64,000 nt of DNA. It comes from CAZKAP01 sp964552195. Its GTDB lineage: Bacteria > Bacteroidota > Bacteroidia > Flavobacteriales > Flavobacteriaceae. The notes under the pieces were generated by a model. It was not told where the DNA came from and searched no databases. It worked only from the letters and a program-made list of their open reading frames with translations. A program made the position numbers and the translations under genes. Below are positions 17,364 to 24,999 of the stretch, piece after piece. The DNA is taken from positions 186,001 through 250,000 of the forward strand of contig CAZKFM010000003.1 in the NCBI GenBank assembly GCA_964552195.1, given 5' to 3'. Every line of letters starts with the position of its first letter. The stretch's first letter is position 1.

Positions 17364-18467
17364 TTACGACTGAGGGACGAGTTCGATTTCGAACAGTTTA
17401 TCCCAGCGTTTACCAGTGACGAACAGGCTCTTTCTTTCGGGATGAATGGCTATGCCATTTAAAACATTGTTTACATCGTCCCAGGAGGCTCCTTTTTCGA
17501 TCAGTGGATCGAGATCGGACAAATCGATCACTCCCTCTATAGCCCCAGTGTTGGCATCAATGATCATGATCCCGAATTTCCCGAATACATTGGCGTATAT
17601 CTTACCTTCGTGATACTCCAGTTCATTGGCCTTTCGGAATGAAGCTGTATTGGTAACGAGTTCGAGTTTGCCCTTCTCCCGCAGGGTTTCCGGATCCAGT
17701 ATCCACAGGTAGCGGCTCCCATCGCTTTTGTACACCTCTTTTTCACTGTGACAAAGTCCCCATCCCTGACGGCTTGCACCATAGGCAAATACGGCCTTCT
17801 GACTCAGGTCGTTCTTATCGAATACAAAGCCCTTGTTGGATTTCCAGGTGAGCATGTACACCCGATCGTTCCAAATGGTTATGCCTTCACCGAATACATC
17901 TCCTGGCAGGTCAATTTTTTTCAGGACTTTTCCTGTTCTGAAGTCCACCTTCCTCAGTGTGGATTCCCCGTATTGTCCGGTACTCTCCAGCAGGGTGTCA
18001 CCGTCGAATTCGAGTCCCTGGGTAAAGGCTGTGCGGTCGTGTGGATATGCATTCAATACACGTATTCCATAGAGCGCGGGTGCCCTGTCCGAAAGTAGCA
18101 GGAATTCCAGTTTTTGATCAGTATTCTCGGATTCCGAACCATAGGTTATTGAGATTTCCTGGGCGCCCAGGGGAGGGCTTTCCATGGCGAATCCCAGGTG
18201 AAGGCGATTCTCTGAGTCCCATGCCACCATATCAGGCTCGATTTCTTTTCCTTCACGACGGTATTGGAGCAGGGCTTCATCCCCCTTGTCCAGCTTGGTA
18301 ACCACAACTTTAAGGGTGTCCCCGAACTGAATCTTTTTCGACTCGGAGGCGAGACGAGCCCGGAAATCTCCGCGTTTTCCAGAGTTACAGGACTGAAAGG
18401 TTGCCATAACGCATATGGACAGCAGAATTCCGGGTATTAGATAACGCAGGGATGTGTCAGTTAGCAT
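17364..18467 (-). CDS. Glutaminyl-peptide cyclotransferase, lipoprotein
   Basis: 367 residues from the ATG at 18467. A lipoprotein signal peptide with lipobox FQSC (about 22-25) places it in the envelope. The N-terminal ~100 residues after the anchor form an extra beta-rich domain; the rest is the plant/bacterial-type glutamine cyclotransferase beta-propeller (YPHDRTAFTQGLEFDGDTLLESTGQYGESTLRKVD, FGEGITIWNDRVYMLTWK, LEYHEGKIYANVFG). It would convert N-terminal Gln to pyroglutamate on exported proteins, common in Bacteroidota that secrete many proteins. The frame stays open upstream through the SRP RNA, but that part is not coding. Confidence 0.88.
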   Translation of the reverse strand: MLTDTSLRYLIPGILLSICVMATFQSCNSGKRGDFRARLASESKKIQFGDTLKVVVTKLDKGDEALLQYRREGKEIEPDMVAWDSENRLHLGFAMESPPLGAQEISITYGSESENTDQKLEFLLLSDRAPALYGIRVLNAYPHDRTAFTQGLEFDGDTLLESTGQYGESTLRKVDFRTGKVLKKIDLPGDVFGEGITIWNDRVYMLTWKSNKGFVFDKNDLSQKAVFAYGASRQGWGLCHSEKEVYKSDGSRYLWILDPETLREKGKLELVTNTASFRKANELEYHEGKIYANVFGKFGIMIIDANTGAIEGVIDLSDLDPLIEKGASWDDVNNVLNGIAIHPERKSLFVTGKRWDKLFEIELVPQS

Positions 18468-18483
18468 GAAGACAACCGTCTTT

Positions 18484-18510
18484 TTGACAAAGGTAAATAT
18501 CTTATCTTTG
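18484..18510 (+). promoter_or_regulatory. Promoter of the SRP RNA gene
   Basis: TATCTTTG at 18503-18510 is a full match to the Bacteroidota -7 consensus, with TTGACA beginning at 18484. The first base pair of the RNA's closing helix is 6 bp downstream of the element, at 18516, which gives an independent check of the promoter spacing used for other genes here. Confidence 0.8.
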
Positions 18511-18513
18511 CAT

Positions 18514-18615
18514 TCGGCAAGTCCTGCACGATCAGCTCCTGCAAAATCCCCCAGGGCGGGAACGCAGCAAGGGTATGCGGTTGTAGCGGTGCGATGCAAC
18601 GGCTTGCCTTTTTTT
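18514..18615 (+). ncRNA. ffs: Signal recognition particle RNA, bacterial small (4.5S) type
   Basis: About 100 nt hairpin. The outer helix pairs GGCAAG (18516-18521) with CTTGCC (18603-18608). The tip carries the conserved domain IV signature: CCAGG, a GGAA tetraloop and GCAGCA in the internal loop that binds Ffh. A run of seven T follows as terminator (18609-18615). The RNA works with Ffh and FtsY in co-translational targeting of membrane proteins. It lies in the gap between the divergent cyclotransferase and SDR genes. Confidence 0.93.
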
Positions 18616-18651
18616 CTTTCCGTTAACGATACTTTTCCATAATTCGCTCTT

Positions 18652-19464
18652 ATGAATAAAAAAGTCGTACTGGTCACCGGTGCTTCCTCGGGGATTGGGC
18701 GTTCCATCAGCCTTGCCCTGGTAAGAGAGGGGTATACCGTGCACGGTTGCTGCCGTTCGGCAGCATCCTATCCGGATATCACCGAGTATAAGCTCCACAG
18801 CATGGATGTGACCAAACCCGAACAGATTCGATGGGTTTTGAATGAATTGATTGAGGAAAGCGGAAGATTGGATGTTTTGGTAAATAATGCCGGTAAGGGG
18901 ATTACGGGTCCGATCGAGACTACGCCAGTCGAGGAGATGGAGCGTGTTTTTGATCTGAACGTGTACGGCCCAGTGCGGGTGATTCAGGAAGCGTTACCTC
19001 ACATGCGCAGACTCGGAAACGGGGGTACCGTAATCAACATCAGTTCCATCGCTGGATACATGGGCCTGCCATTCCGCGGAGTCTATTCGGCCTCCAAATC
19101 GGCCCTGAATATGATTACCGAATCCCTGCGTCTCGAATGCAGCCAGTCAGATATCCGCTTTTGCACGGTCGATCCCGGAGATTTCGCGACCGAAATCGGT
19201 CAACGCAGGTATCATACACCCAACCCTCCTGACTCACCGTATTACCAAACGTATGGCCGAATTATTGAAAGCATAGACGACGATGTGAAAGAAGGGACCT
19301 CTCCGGATATTTTGGCAGACGCTCTGGTTAGATTGCTGAGAAAAAAAACACTCAAACCCCATTATAGGATAGGTAAACCCCTGCAGGTATTTTCGATTAC
19401 ACTCAAGGGGATATTACCCTCGAAAGTCTATGAAGGACTGCTTAGAAACCACTATAAATTGTAG
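18652..19464 (+). CDS. Short-chain dehydrogenase/reductase
   Basis: 270 residues. Classical SDR: cofactor motif VTGASSGIGRSISLAL, NNAG at about residue 82, catalytic Ser in NISSIAGYMG, and YSASKSAL with the catalytic Tyr and Lys. The C-terminal extension is typical of enzymes acting on lipids or retinol-like substrates, but the substrate cannot be read. It is followed 28 bp later by the transaldolase gene, so the two may be co-transcribed. Confidence 0.9.
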   Translation: MNKKVVLVTGASSGIGRSISLALVREGYTVHGCCRSAASYPDITEYKLHSMDVTKPEQIRWVLNELIEESGRLDVLVNNAGKGITGPIETTPVEEMERVFDLNVYGPVRVIQEALPHMRRLGNGGTVINISSIAGYMGLPFRGVYSASKSALNMITESLRLECSQSDIRFCTVDPGDFATEIGQRRYHTPNPPDSPYYQTYGRIIESIDDDVKEGTSPDILADALVRLLRKKTLKPHYRIGKPLQVFSITLKGILPSKVYEGLLRNHYKL

Positions 19465-19492
19465 TTTTACGTATAAATTACAATATCATCTT

Positions 19493-20152
19493 ATGAAGTT
19501 CTTTATCGATACCGCAAACCTTGAACATATACGGGAAGCCCAGGAACTTGGTGTTCTGGACGGGGTGACCACCAATCCGTCTCTAATGGCCAAGGAGGGT
19601 ATCACGGGGAAGGACAACATTATCAATCACTATCGAAAAATCTGTGACATCGTTACCGGTGATGTGTCGGCCGAAGTCGTTGCCACGGACTATGAAGGAA
19701 TAGTCAGGGAAGGAGAGGAACTCGCGTCGCTCCATCCTCAGATTGTGGTGAAAGTTCCCATGATCAAGGAAGGTGTCAAGGCCATCCGGTATTTCTCCGA
19801 GAAGGGAATCAAGACGAACTGCACCCTGGTATTTAGCTCTGGTCAGGCTCTACTTGCTGCCAAGGCAGGTGCCACTTATGTTTCACCATTCATCGGTCGT
19901 TTAGACGATGTATCGACAGATGGCCTGAATCTTATTGCCGACATTCGTCTGATTTACGACAATTACGGATATCAGACTGAGATTCTGGCTGCCTCAGTTC
20001 GTCATACTATGCATGTTATCAGGTGTGCGGAAATAGGAGCTGATGTAATGACAGGGCCATTATCGGTCATTGAGGGGCTTCTTAAACACCCCCTTACTGA
20101 TATCGGGCTGGAAAAGTTTCTGGCCGATTACCGCAAGGGCAATCCATCCTGA
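19493..20152 (+). CDS. tal: Small transaldolase, fructose-6-phosphate aldolase-like
   Basis: 219 residues, the length of the short TalC/FSA-type subfamily. Start at MKFFIDTANLEHIREA; the frame extends upstream into the SDR gene but without family similarity. DGVTTNPSLMAKEG, the Schiff-base Lys in IVVKVPM, TNCTLVFSSGQALLAAKAGATYVSPFIGRLDD and EILAASVRHTMHV are all present. Transaldolase moves a three-carbon unit between sugar phosphates in the non-oxidative pentose phosphate pathway; some members act as fructose-6-phosphate aldolase. Confidence 0.92.
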   Translation: MKFFIDTANLEHIREAQELGVLDGVTTNPSLMAKEGITGKDNIINHYRKICDIVTGDVSAEVVATDYEGIVREGEELASLHPQIVVKVPMIKEGVKAIRYFSEKGIKTNCTLVFSSGQALLAAKAGATYVSPFIGRLDDVSTDGLNLIADIRLIYDNYGYQTEILAASVRHTMHVIRCAEIGADVMTGPLSVIEGLLKHPLTDIGLEKFLADYRKGNPS

Positions 20153-20187
20153 GCAGATTAACCAATTTCTAGGACTATAGAATCTGC
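20153..20187. terminator. Inverted repeat between convergent genes
   Basis: GCAGATT (20153-20159) pairs with AATCTGC (20181-20187), 21-base loop, starting just after the transaldolase stop codon and ending just before the convergent lipoprotein stop. No T run on either side, so termination is only a guess. Confidence 0.35.
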
Positions 20188-20190
20188 CGG

Positions 20191-21648
20191 CTATTCTACT
20201 ACAGTGGCAGGTTTGCGAATCTCCTGATCATTAGCCTGGTATCCCCTGGTCAGAGCGGGTAGGGGATAATTGATATTGGCGAAAGCTTCAATAATGGTAC
20301 CGTCCCTAACGATCACACACTTATTCAGGCTCTCTATGACGAGCGTGTTACGAAGGGACTCGAAATCGTCCGTGCGAAATTGCTCAGACGGCTCCATGTT
20401 GTATTTCTCTAGGAGTTGTTTCCATTGACGGGTCTCTGTGCGTAAAGCAATACCTATATAGCGGAATTCACTATTCGACTGCTTGAGAACGTTGATACGC
20501 TTCATCAAAGAGGACAGATGTCCTTCCTGGTTCCCTGTCCAGAAGTACAGTACTGCGGGTTGAGTGAATGTCTCTTCCCTGAGGACCTTTTGTTGATCAT
20601 TATGGTCCAGTACAACGATTTCAGAAGGGAGCGGGTTGCCCGCCTGCAGGTTGCGTATACCCTCAAAAAGGTATTCAATTTCCTTTTTATGGGCCTGACT
20701 GCTGGATAATTGATAGTACTCCTCTAGGAATGATTCCCATTTCACCGAAATCCTGGGGTTTTGGAGTAGGTAATCCATTGCCACGTTTCGGAGCAGATTA
20801 TTTCGCAAATTGTGCTCCAGTACCAGGCTGTCGATCAGGTGCATCTTGTGCTTTCCGAGATGGAGATTGGGCTTTTCTCTCCTGTGATTTTCAGAGCAGT
20901 CATCCACGCACATGGTATAAGCGACGTTGCCGATGTGGTATTTCATGAACTCGTAATAGGGACGAAAATAACTGAGTTCCCTATTGTTGATATTTAAATC
21001 TTTTCGGTACTCATAGAAGGTGGAAGGCAGACTATTAAAACTGTCCTCGCCTGTTATCCTATGGTGATAGAAGGGATATTTTTCGCGATATATATAGTTG
21101 TCAAAATCTATGGCTGCCCGAGCCATGCGAATGGCTGCCGGACTCCAATCTTCAGACTCAGACAGTCGCTCCATCTCTCGCACCTTTTTTTCCCGTAGAC
21201 TTTCCACAGCTGTATTGAACTCTACAGGGTCCAGCGGGTAAAAGCTGTTTACCTGTTCCTCCTCATTTTCGTAGGCCAGGAACATGGAGATCAAGAAATT
21301 ATTGATACCCGAACCTCTGCCCGAGAAACTCAGGGATTCATCGAACTCTTTGGTGTTCAGTCGAATGCGAATACTATCTCCCTGTTCGAGATAAACATAC
21401 TGTTGTTCGGGATAGTGATAGAAGTGATATAGGCCGTCTCCAATTTCAGGAAGTACGAAGGTGAAACGATTACTCGCATCCAGTCGCGCCGAATCCACCA
21501 CCTGATCCCCCTTGTACAAAACCACAAACTCATCACTGGGATTTACGATTTCTCCAGATAGAAAAACCGTATTCGAGCCTTGATTGGAAACCTGGCAGGA
21601 ACTAAGTATTAGGGGTAAAAGGGGAATAGCGAGTATAAATTTCTTCAT
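20191..21648 (-). CDS. Lipoprotein with thioredoxin-like C-terminal domain lacking the CXXC pair
   Basis: 485 residues from the ATG at 21648. A lipoprotein signal peptide (lipobox LSSC near residue 18) is followed by a beta-rich ~100-residue domain of the DUF4369 kind, a helical middle, and a C-terminal thioredoxin-like domain (about 365-480: VLYFWTGNQEGHLSSLMKRI, then RYIGIALRTETRQWKQLL). In TlpA/ResA relatives the first segment holds WCxxC; here both cysteines are absent, so it is unlikely to be a thiol oxidoreductase. The promoter element at 21667-21674 overlaps the longest possible start, which supports 21648. The exact role is unknown. Confidence 0.75.
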   Translation of the reverse strand: MKKFILAIPLLPLILSSCQVSNQGSNTVFLSGEIVNPSDEFVVLYKGDQVVDSARLDASNRFTFVLPEIGDGLYHFYHYPEQQYVYLEQGDSIRIRLNTKEFDESLSFSGRGSGINNFLISMFLAYENEEEQVNSFYPLDPVEFNTAVESLREKKVREMERLSESEDWSPAAIRMARAAIDFDNYIYREKYPFYHHRITGEDSFNSLPSTFYEYRKDLNINNRELSYFRPYYEFMKYHIGNVAYTMCVDDCSENHRREKPNLHLGKHKMHLIDSLVLEHNLRNNLLRNVAMDYLLQNPRISVKWESFLEEYYQLSSSQAHKKEIEYLFEGIRNLQAGNPLPSEIVVLDHNDQQKVLREETFTQPAVLYFWTGNQEGHLSSLMKRINVLKQSNSEFRYIGIALRTETRQWKQLLEKYNMEPSEQFRTDDFESLRNTLVIESLNKCVIVRDGTIIEAFANINYPLPALTRGYQANDQEIRKPATVVE

Positions 21649-21666
21649 CCGCACGTTCATAAGGAA

Positions 21667-21674
21667 CAAAGCTA
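21667..21674 (-). promoter_or_regulatory. -7 element for the thioredoxin-fold lipoprotein
   Basis: Minus-strand TAGCTTTG matches TAnnTTTG. It places the RNA start near 21661, about 12 bases before the ATG at 21648. Confidence 0.6.
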
Positions 21675-21744
21675 TGTATCAGGGGTGTTAAGCCTTGTTA
21701 AACCCTAGTTAAATGTTGCTTCTTGCCTAACTGTTGCAGTATAA

Positions 21745-21830
21745 GGACCTTACGTAGTGGTAACCCCCCTTTTCTTAAAGGTCTGGAAGGTCAGACTCAG
21801 GTTCAAATCCCGATTCTTCGACACAGACTA
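21745..21830 (+). other. tRNA-like remnant
   Basis: A D-arm-like GTAGTGGTAAC (21754-21764), a 5-bp hairpin GTCTG/CAGAC (21781-21796) and a T-arm-like GGTTCAAATCCC (21800-21811) occur in tRNA order, followed by TTCTTCGACACA. The 7-bp acceptor stem cannot be formed with upstream sequence and no anticodon arm with a 7-base loop fits. Looks like a decayed tRNA or the 3' part of one left by an integrated element. Rest of the 256-bp gap holds only the two promoter elements listed. Confidence 0.35.
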
Positions 21831-21904
21831 ACCATAAATTATCAATTTTCTCCAAAATCCCGGGTCGAAAAGTGGTTGAAGGCAGCCGCGTTTGCGGGAA
21901 TACC

Positions 21905-21912
21905 TATTTTTG
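21905..21912 (+). promoter_or_regulatory. -7 element for the ABC-F gene
   Basis: TATTTTTG, full match to TAnnTTTG, 13 bp before the ATG at 21926. It lies inside the 19-bp sequence also present before the Gfo/Idh gene (9257-9274 region, minus strand). Confidence 0.65.
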
Positions 21913-21925
21913 CCAAAAATTTGAC

Positions 21926-23557
21926 ATGCTCACAGTTTCCAATCTTTCCGTACAATTCGGCAAGCGCATACTCTTCGACGAGGTAAATCTCACCTTTAGC
22001 CCGGGCAACTGCTACGGTATCATCGGAGCTAATGGGGCAGGTAAGTCTACCTTCCTGAAGATCATATCCGGGGAAATCGATCCCACTGCCGGACATATAT
22101 CCATGGAGCCGGGCAAAAGGATGTCGATACTCTCACAGGACCACCAATCTTGCGACAACTTCAGCGTCCTGGAAACGGTATTGAGAGGAAATAAACCCCT
22201 GTTTGAAATCAAGACTGAAATCGATGCGCTTTATGCCGACTATTCGGATGAAAATGCCGAGCGCATAGGCGAATTACAGGTGGCATTTGAAGAAATGAAT
22301 GGATGGAATGCGGAAAGCGATGCGGCCGCCCTGTTGTCCAACCTCGGAATATCGGAAGACCTGCATTATTCGGTGATGTCTGAGTTGGATAACAAGGTTA
22401 AGGTAAGGGCGCTCCTGGCGCAGGCGCTGTTCGGTAATCCGGACGTGCTTATCATGGATGAGCCCACCAATGACCTGGACTTTGAAACTATAGGGTGGCT
22501 CGAAGACTTTCTGGCCGATTACAACAATACGGTGATCGTGGTATCTCACGACCGACACTTCCTGGATGCGGTCTGCACCCATATAGCCGATATTGACTTT
22601 GGAAAGATCAACCTGTATTCGGGCAACTACACATTCTGGTACGAAAGCAGCCAGCTGGCCGCCAGACAGCGGGCTCAGCAAAACAAGAAGGCCGAAGAGA
22701 AGGCCAAGGAGCTTCAGGAGTTTATTCAGCGATTCAGCGCCAATGTGGCTAAGAGCAAACAGGCTACTTCGCGGAAGAAAATGCTCGATAAGCTTAAGGT
22801 GGAAGACATCAAGCCGTCCAACCGCAGGTATCCGGCTATAATCTTTGAACGGGAGCGCGAGGCCGGGGACCAGATATTGCATGTCGAAGAACTCAAGGCT
22901 GCTTCAGAAGACGGTGATCTGCTCTTCGACAAGATTCACCTCAACCTCGCCAAAGGAGACAAAGTGGCGATCATTTCCAGGGATTCCCGGGCGAGCACAG
23001 CATTTTACGAGATCATCAATGGAAACCGCAAGCCCGAAAACGGAACCTATCAGTGGGGAGTAACTACTACACAGGCGTATCTTCCACTAGACAATGCTCA
23101 CTTCTTTGATCAGCCGGTGAGTCTGGTCGAATGGCTCCAGCAGTGGGCTCAGACCGAAGAGGAGCGGGAAGAAGTTTACGTTCGCGGTTTCCTGGGCAAA
23201 ATGCTCTTTAGCGGAGAGGAGGCCCTCAAAAAATCCAACGTGCTGTCAGGTGGTGAGAAGGTCCGATGCATGATCAGTCGCATGATGTTCCAGCGTGCCA
23301 ACGTCTTGATGCTGGACGAACCCACAAATCATCTCGACCTTGAGAGCATTACTGCCTTTAACAATTCCTTGAAAAAATTTCCAGGCACCCTTCTCCTTAC
23401 GACTCACGATCACGAGTTCGTACAGTCTGTTGCTAATCGTATAGTCGAACTTACCCCAACCGGAGTAATCGATCGCTACATGACCTTTGACGACTATTTA
23501 GCCGACAAGGGAGTACAGGAACTGCGAAACAAATACTACGGTCTGCATGCCGTCTGA
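21926..23557 (+). CDS. ABC-F family ATPase
   Basis: 543 residues from the ATG at 21926. Two ABC ATPase domains with no membrane part: Walker A GANGAGKSTFL and signature plus Walker B (VLIMDEPTNDLDFETI) in the first; LSGGEKVRCMISRM and VLMLDEPTNHLDLESI in the second; a charged linker (about 240-310) between them. In the second domain the Walker A region (SRDSRASTAFYEII) is degenerate. ABC-F proteins act on ribosomes, helping stalled peptide-bond formation or antibiotic protection; this one is closest to the YbiT/YkpA-like housekeeping group. The upstream frame is the promoter, not coding. Confidence 0.9.
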   Translation: MLTVSNLSVQFGKRILFDEVNLTFSPGNCYGIIGANGAGKSTFLKIISGEIDPTAGHISMEPGKRMSILSQDHQSCDNFSVLETVLRGNKPLFEIKTEIDALYADYSDENAERIGELQVAFEEMNGWNAESDAAALLSNLGISEDLHYSVMSELDNKVKVRALLAQALFGNPDVLIMDEPTNDLDFETIGWLEDFLADYNNTVIVVSHDRHFLDAVCTHIADIDFGKINLYSGNYTFWYESSQLAARQRAQQNKKAEEKAKELQEFIQRFSANVAKSKQATSRKKMLDKLKVEDIKPSNRRYPAIIFEREREAGDQILHVEELKAASEDGDLLFDKIHLNLAKGDKVAIISRDSRASTAFYEIINGNRKPENGTYQWGVTTTQAYLPLDNAHFFDQPVSLVEWLQQWAQTEEEREEVYVRGFLGKMLFSGEEALKKSNVLSGGEKVRCMISRMMFQRANVLMLDEPTNHLDLESITAFNNSLKKFPGTLLLTTHDHEFVQSVANRIVELTPTGVIDRYMTFDDYLADKGVQELRNKYYGLHAV

Positions 23558-24247
23558 TCAGGCATTGTAATACTTACTATTCCAGATCACCGAATTAAAG
23601 TTCTTTCCCGAGGCGAAGCCGAAGTAGATAAATACGGCGATCACGGATTTGAAAACAAAGAGGAACAGGATGAGTTTTTCCACCATACCGTAGTCCTTGG
23701 TAAAAACGCTCATAGGGGTGAGTAGCGTACATACTACACTGATCAGGAATACCATGACCATGAAGTTCGAAAGACCTTTAAACGGCCAAACCATCCACTT
23801 GCGCCACGGGTGAAGGTCGCCTCCCCACTTGTGGATCAGATAGTAGTACCCATTACCCAGGGGAGCAAAAAGCATCGGATCGTCCTTATCCTCAAGCTTG
23901 AACATTTTGGACGGAGCCATGATCTTGAAAGACTCCAGTATCGTCTGGTGCTCTTCTTCCAAACGAAGTATTTCCTCAGTTGCTTCCACGGGTAGTTCCC
24001 CACGGAAGTAGTTCAGATCCAGGAATCTGAGACGGTAATCTATACATACCTTACGTATGGTTTCCAAGGAGTAGATCCGGCTGGCATCCAACTGATCGAT
24101 GAGCATACCGCTCTCCTTTGTACGGGCTCCATTCGATTGTGAATTAACGTAATCCGCTGGAAATAAAGATGTTGAAGGTATGGAATTCTGAACAGAAGAC
24201 AGGACATCTTCCAAATTAAGGCCTTTTACACTCATAATCTGTTTCAT
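23558..24247 (-). CDS. Conserved membrane protein, function unknown
   Basis: 229 residues from the ATG at 24247 (MKQIMSVKGLNLEDVL). The first ~140 residues are soluble and mixed; about 145-165 read as an amphipathic stretch (WGGDLHPWRKWMVWPFKGL), followed by two membrane helices (FMVMVFLISVVCTLLTPM and KLILFLFVFKSVIAVFIYF). I do not recognise a family. It abuts the end of the convergent ABC-F gene with no gap and is divergent from the fasciclin gene. Confidence 0.75.
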   Translation of the reverse strand: MKQIMSVKGLNLEDVLSSVQNSIPSTSLFPADYVNSQSNGARTKESGMLIDQLDASRIYSLETIRKVCIDYRLRFLDLNYFRGELPVEATEEILRLEEEHQTILESFKIMAPSKMFKLEDKDDPMLFAPLGNGYYYLIHKWGGDLHPWRKWMVWPFKGLSNFMVMVFLISVVCTLLTPMSVFTKDYGMVEKLILFLFVFKSVIAVFIYFGFASGKNFNSVIWNSKYYNA

Positions 24248-24377
24248 AGCAATTTCCGTAAAAATAAAAAGACGGGACAGAAATAAAAAATTAACATCTG
24301 CTTTGTTCAAGTTTACGCGCATACTCGATGAAAAAATTGTAGTTTTCCGCTCCCGTCAAAAATGGGTTCTACGAGAC

Positions 24378-24965
24378 ATGAAATGTAAGCCAACCATTCA
24401 GGCCATACTCCTGACGGTGTTTTGCCTTATTACGGCAGATAAGTTGTGTGCTCAGGCAACCATGCTGAGTGGTAATGGGGTAGGTATCGCCTCTAGGAAC
24501 AGCTCGGATCGTATTACGGAAGGCGCCTTGCTAAGCAGCCATGCTACGCTAAAACGGGCACTCCTTAAAACCCGTTTGGATGATAAGCTTACCCAGGTGA
24601 CGTCCTATACCGTTCTCGCACCCACCGATCAGGCATTTTTCGATCTCCCCGGTTCTACCTTCAACAAATTACTCACCAGTGAAGACTACCGCGAATTGGA
24701 GAATACCCTCAGGTACCATCTCATTCCAGGTAGTTGGGGTTCCATCGAAATCATCAAGGCGCTCTGCAATGAGGAAGGCAAGGCCAAAATTCCCACTTTT
24801 CACGGTGACTATCTGACTCTGCAAGTCGAGGGCATGCGAGTATTTCTCATTGACTCGAGGGGGAATCAGGTGGAAATTATGCAGGATACTTCCCGAGTAA
24901 CCGAAAAGGATGGGATCGTAGTCCACAGCATACCTCAGGTGCTTATTCCGCCCAGCTACGATTAA
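24378..24965 (+). CDS. Secreted fasciclin-domain protein
   Basis: 195 residues from the ATG at 24378. A signal peptide (about 1-25, ending CAQ) is followed by a single FAS1 domain (about 55-190) with the hallmarks YTVLAPTDQAFFDLP (H1 region), LRYHLIPGSW and a C-terminal DGIVVHSIPQVLIP (H2). FAS1 domains mediate adhesion; in Bacteroidota they are common as small secreted or anchored proteins. The 5' frame from 24303 is not supported. Confidence 0.85.
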   Translation: MKCKPTIQAILLTVFCLITADKLCAQATMLSGNGVGIASRNSSDRITEGALLSSHATLKRALLKTRLDDKLTQVTSYTVLAPTDQAFFDLPGSTFNKLLTSEDYRELENTLRYHLIPGSWGSIEIIKALCNEEGKAKIPTFHGDYLTLQVEGMRVFLIDSRGNQVEIMQDTSRVTEKDGIVVHSIPQVLIPPSYD

Positions 24966-24999
24966 TTTAACTTGCTGTAAATCAAATGTAAAAGGCTGA

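Noticed and set aside
18468..18707. Upstream extension of the cyclotransferase frame across the SRP RNA
   Set aside because: It runs antisense through a clear structural RNA and its promoter; the lipoprotein signal peptide begins at 18467.
21745..21830. Complete functional tRNA gene
   Set aside because: No 7-bp acceptor stem and no 7-base anticodon loop can be formed.
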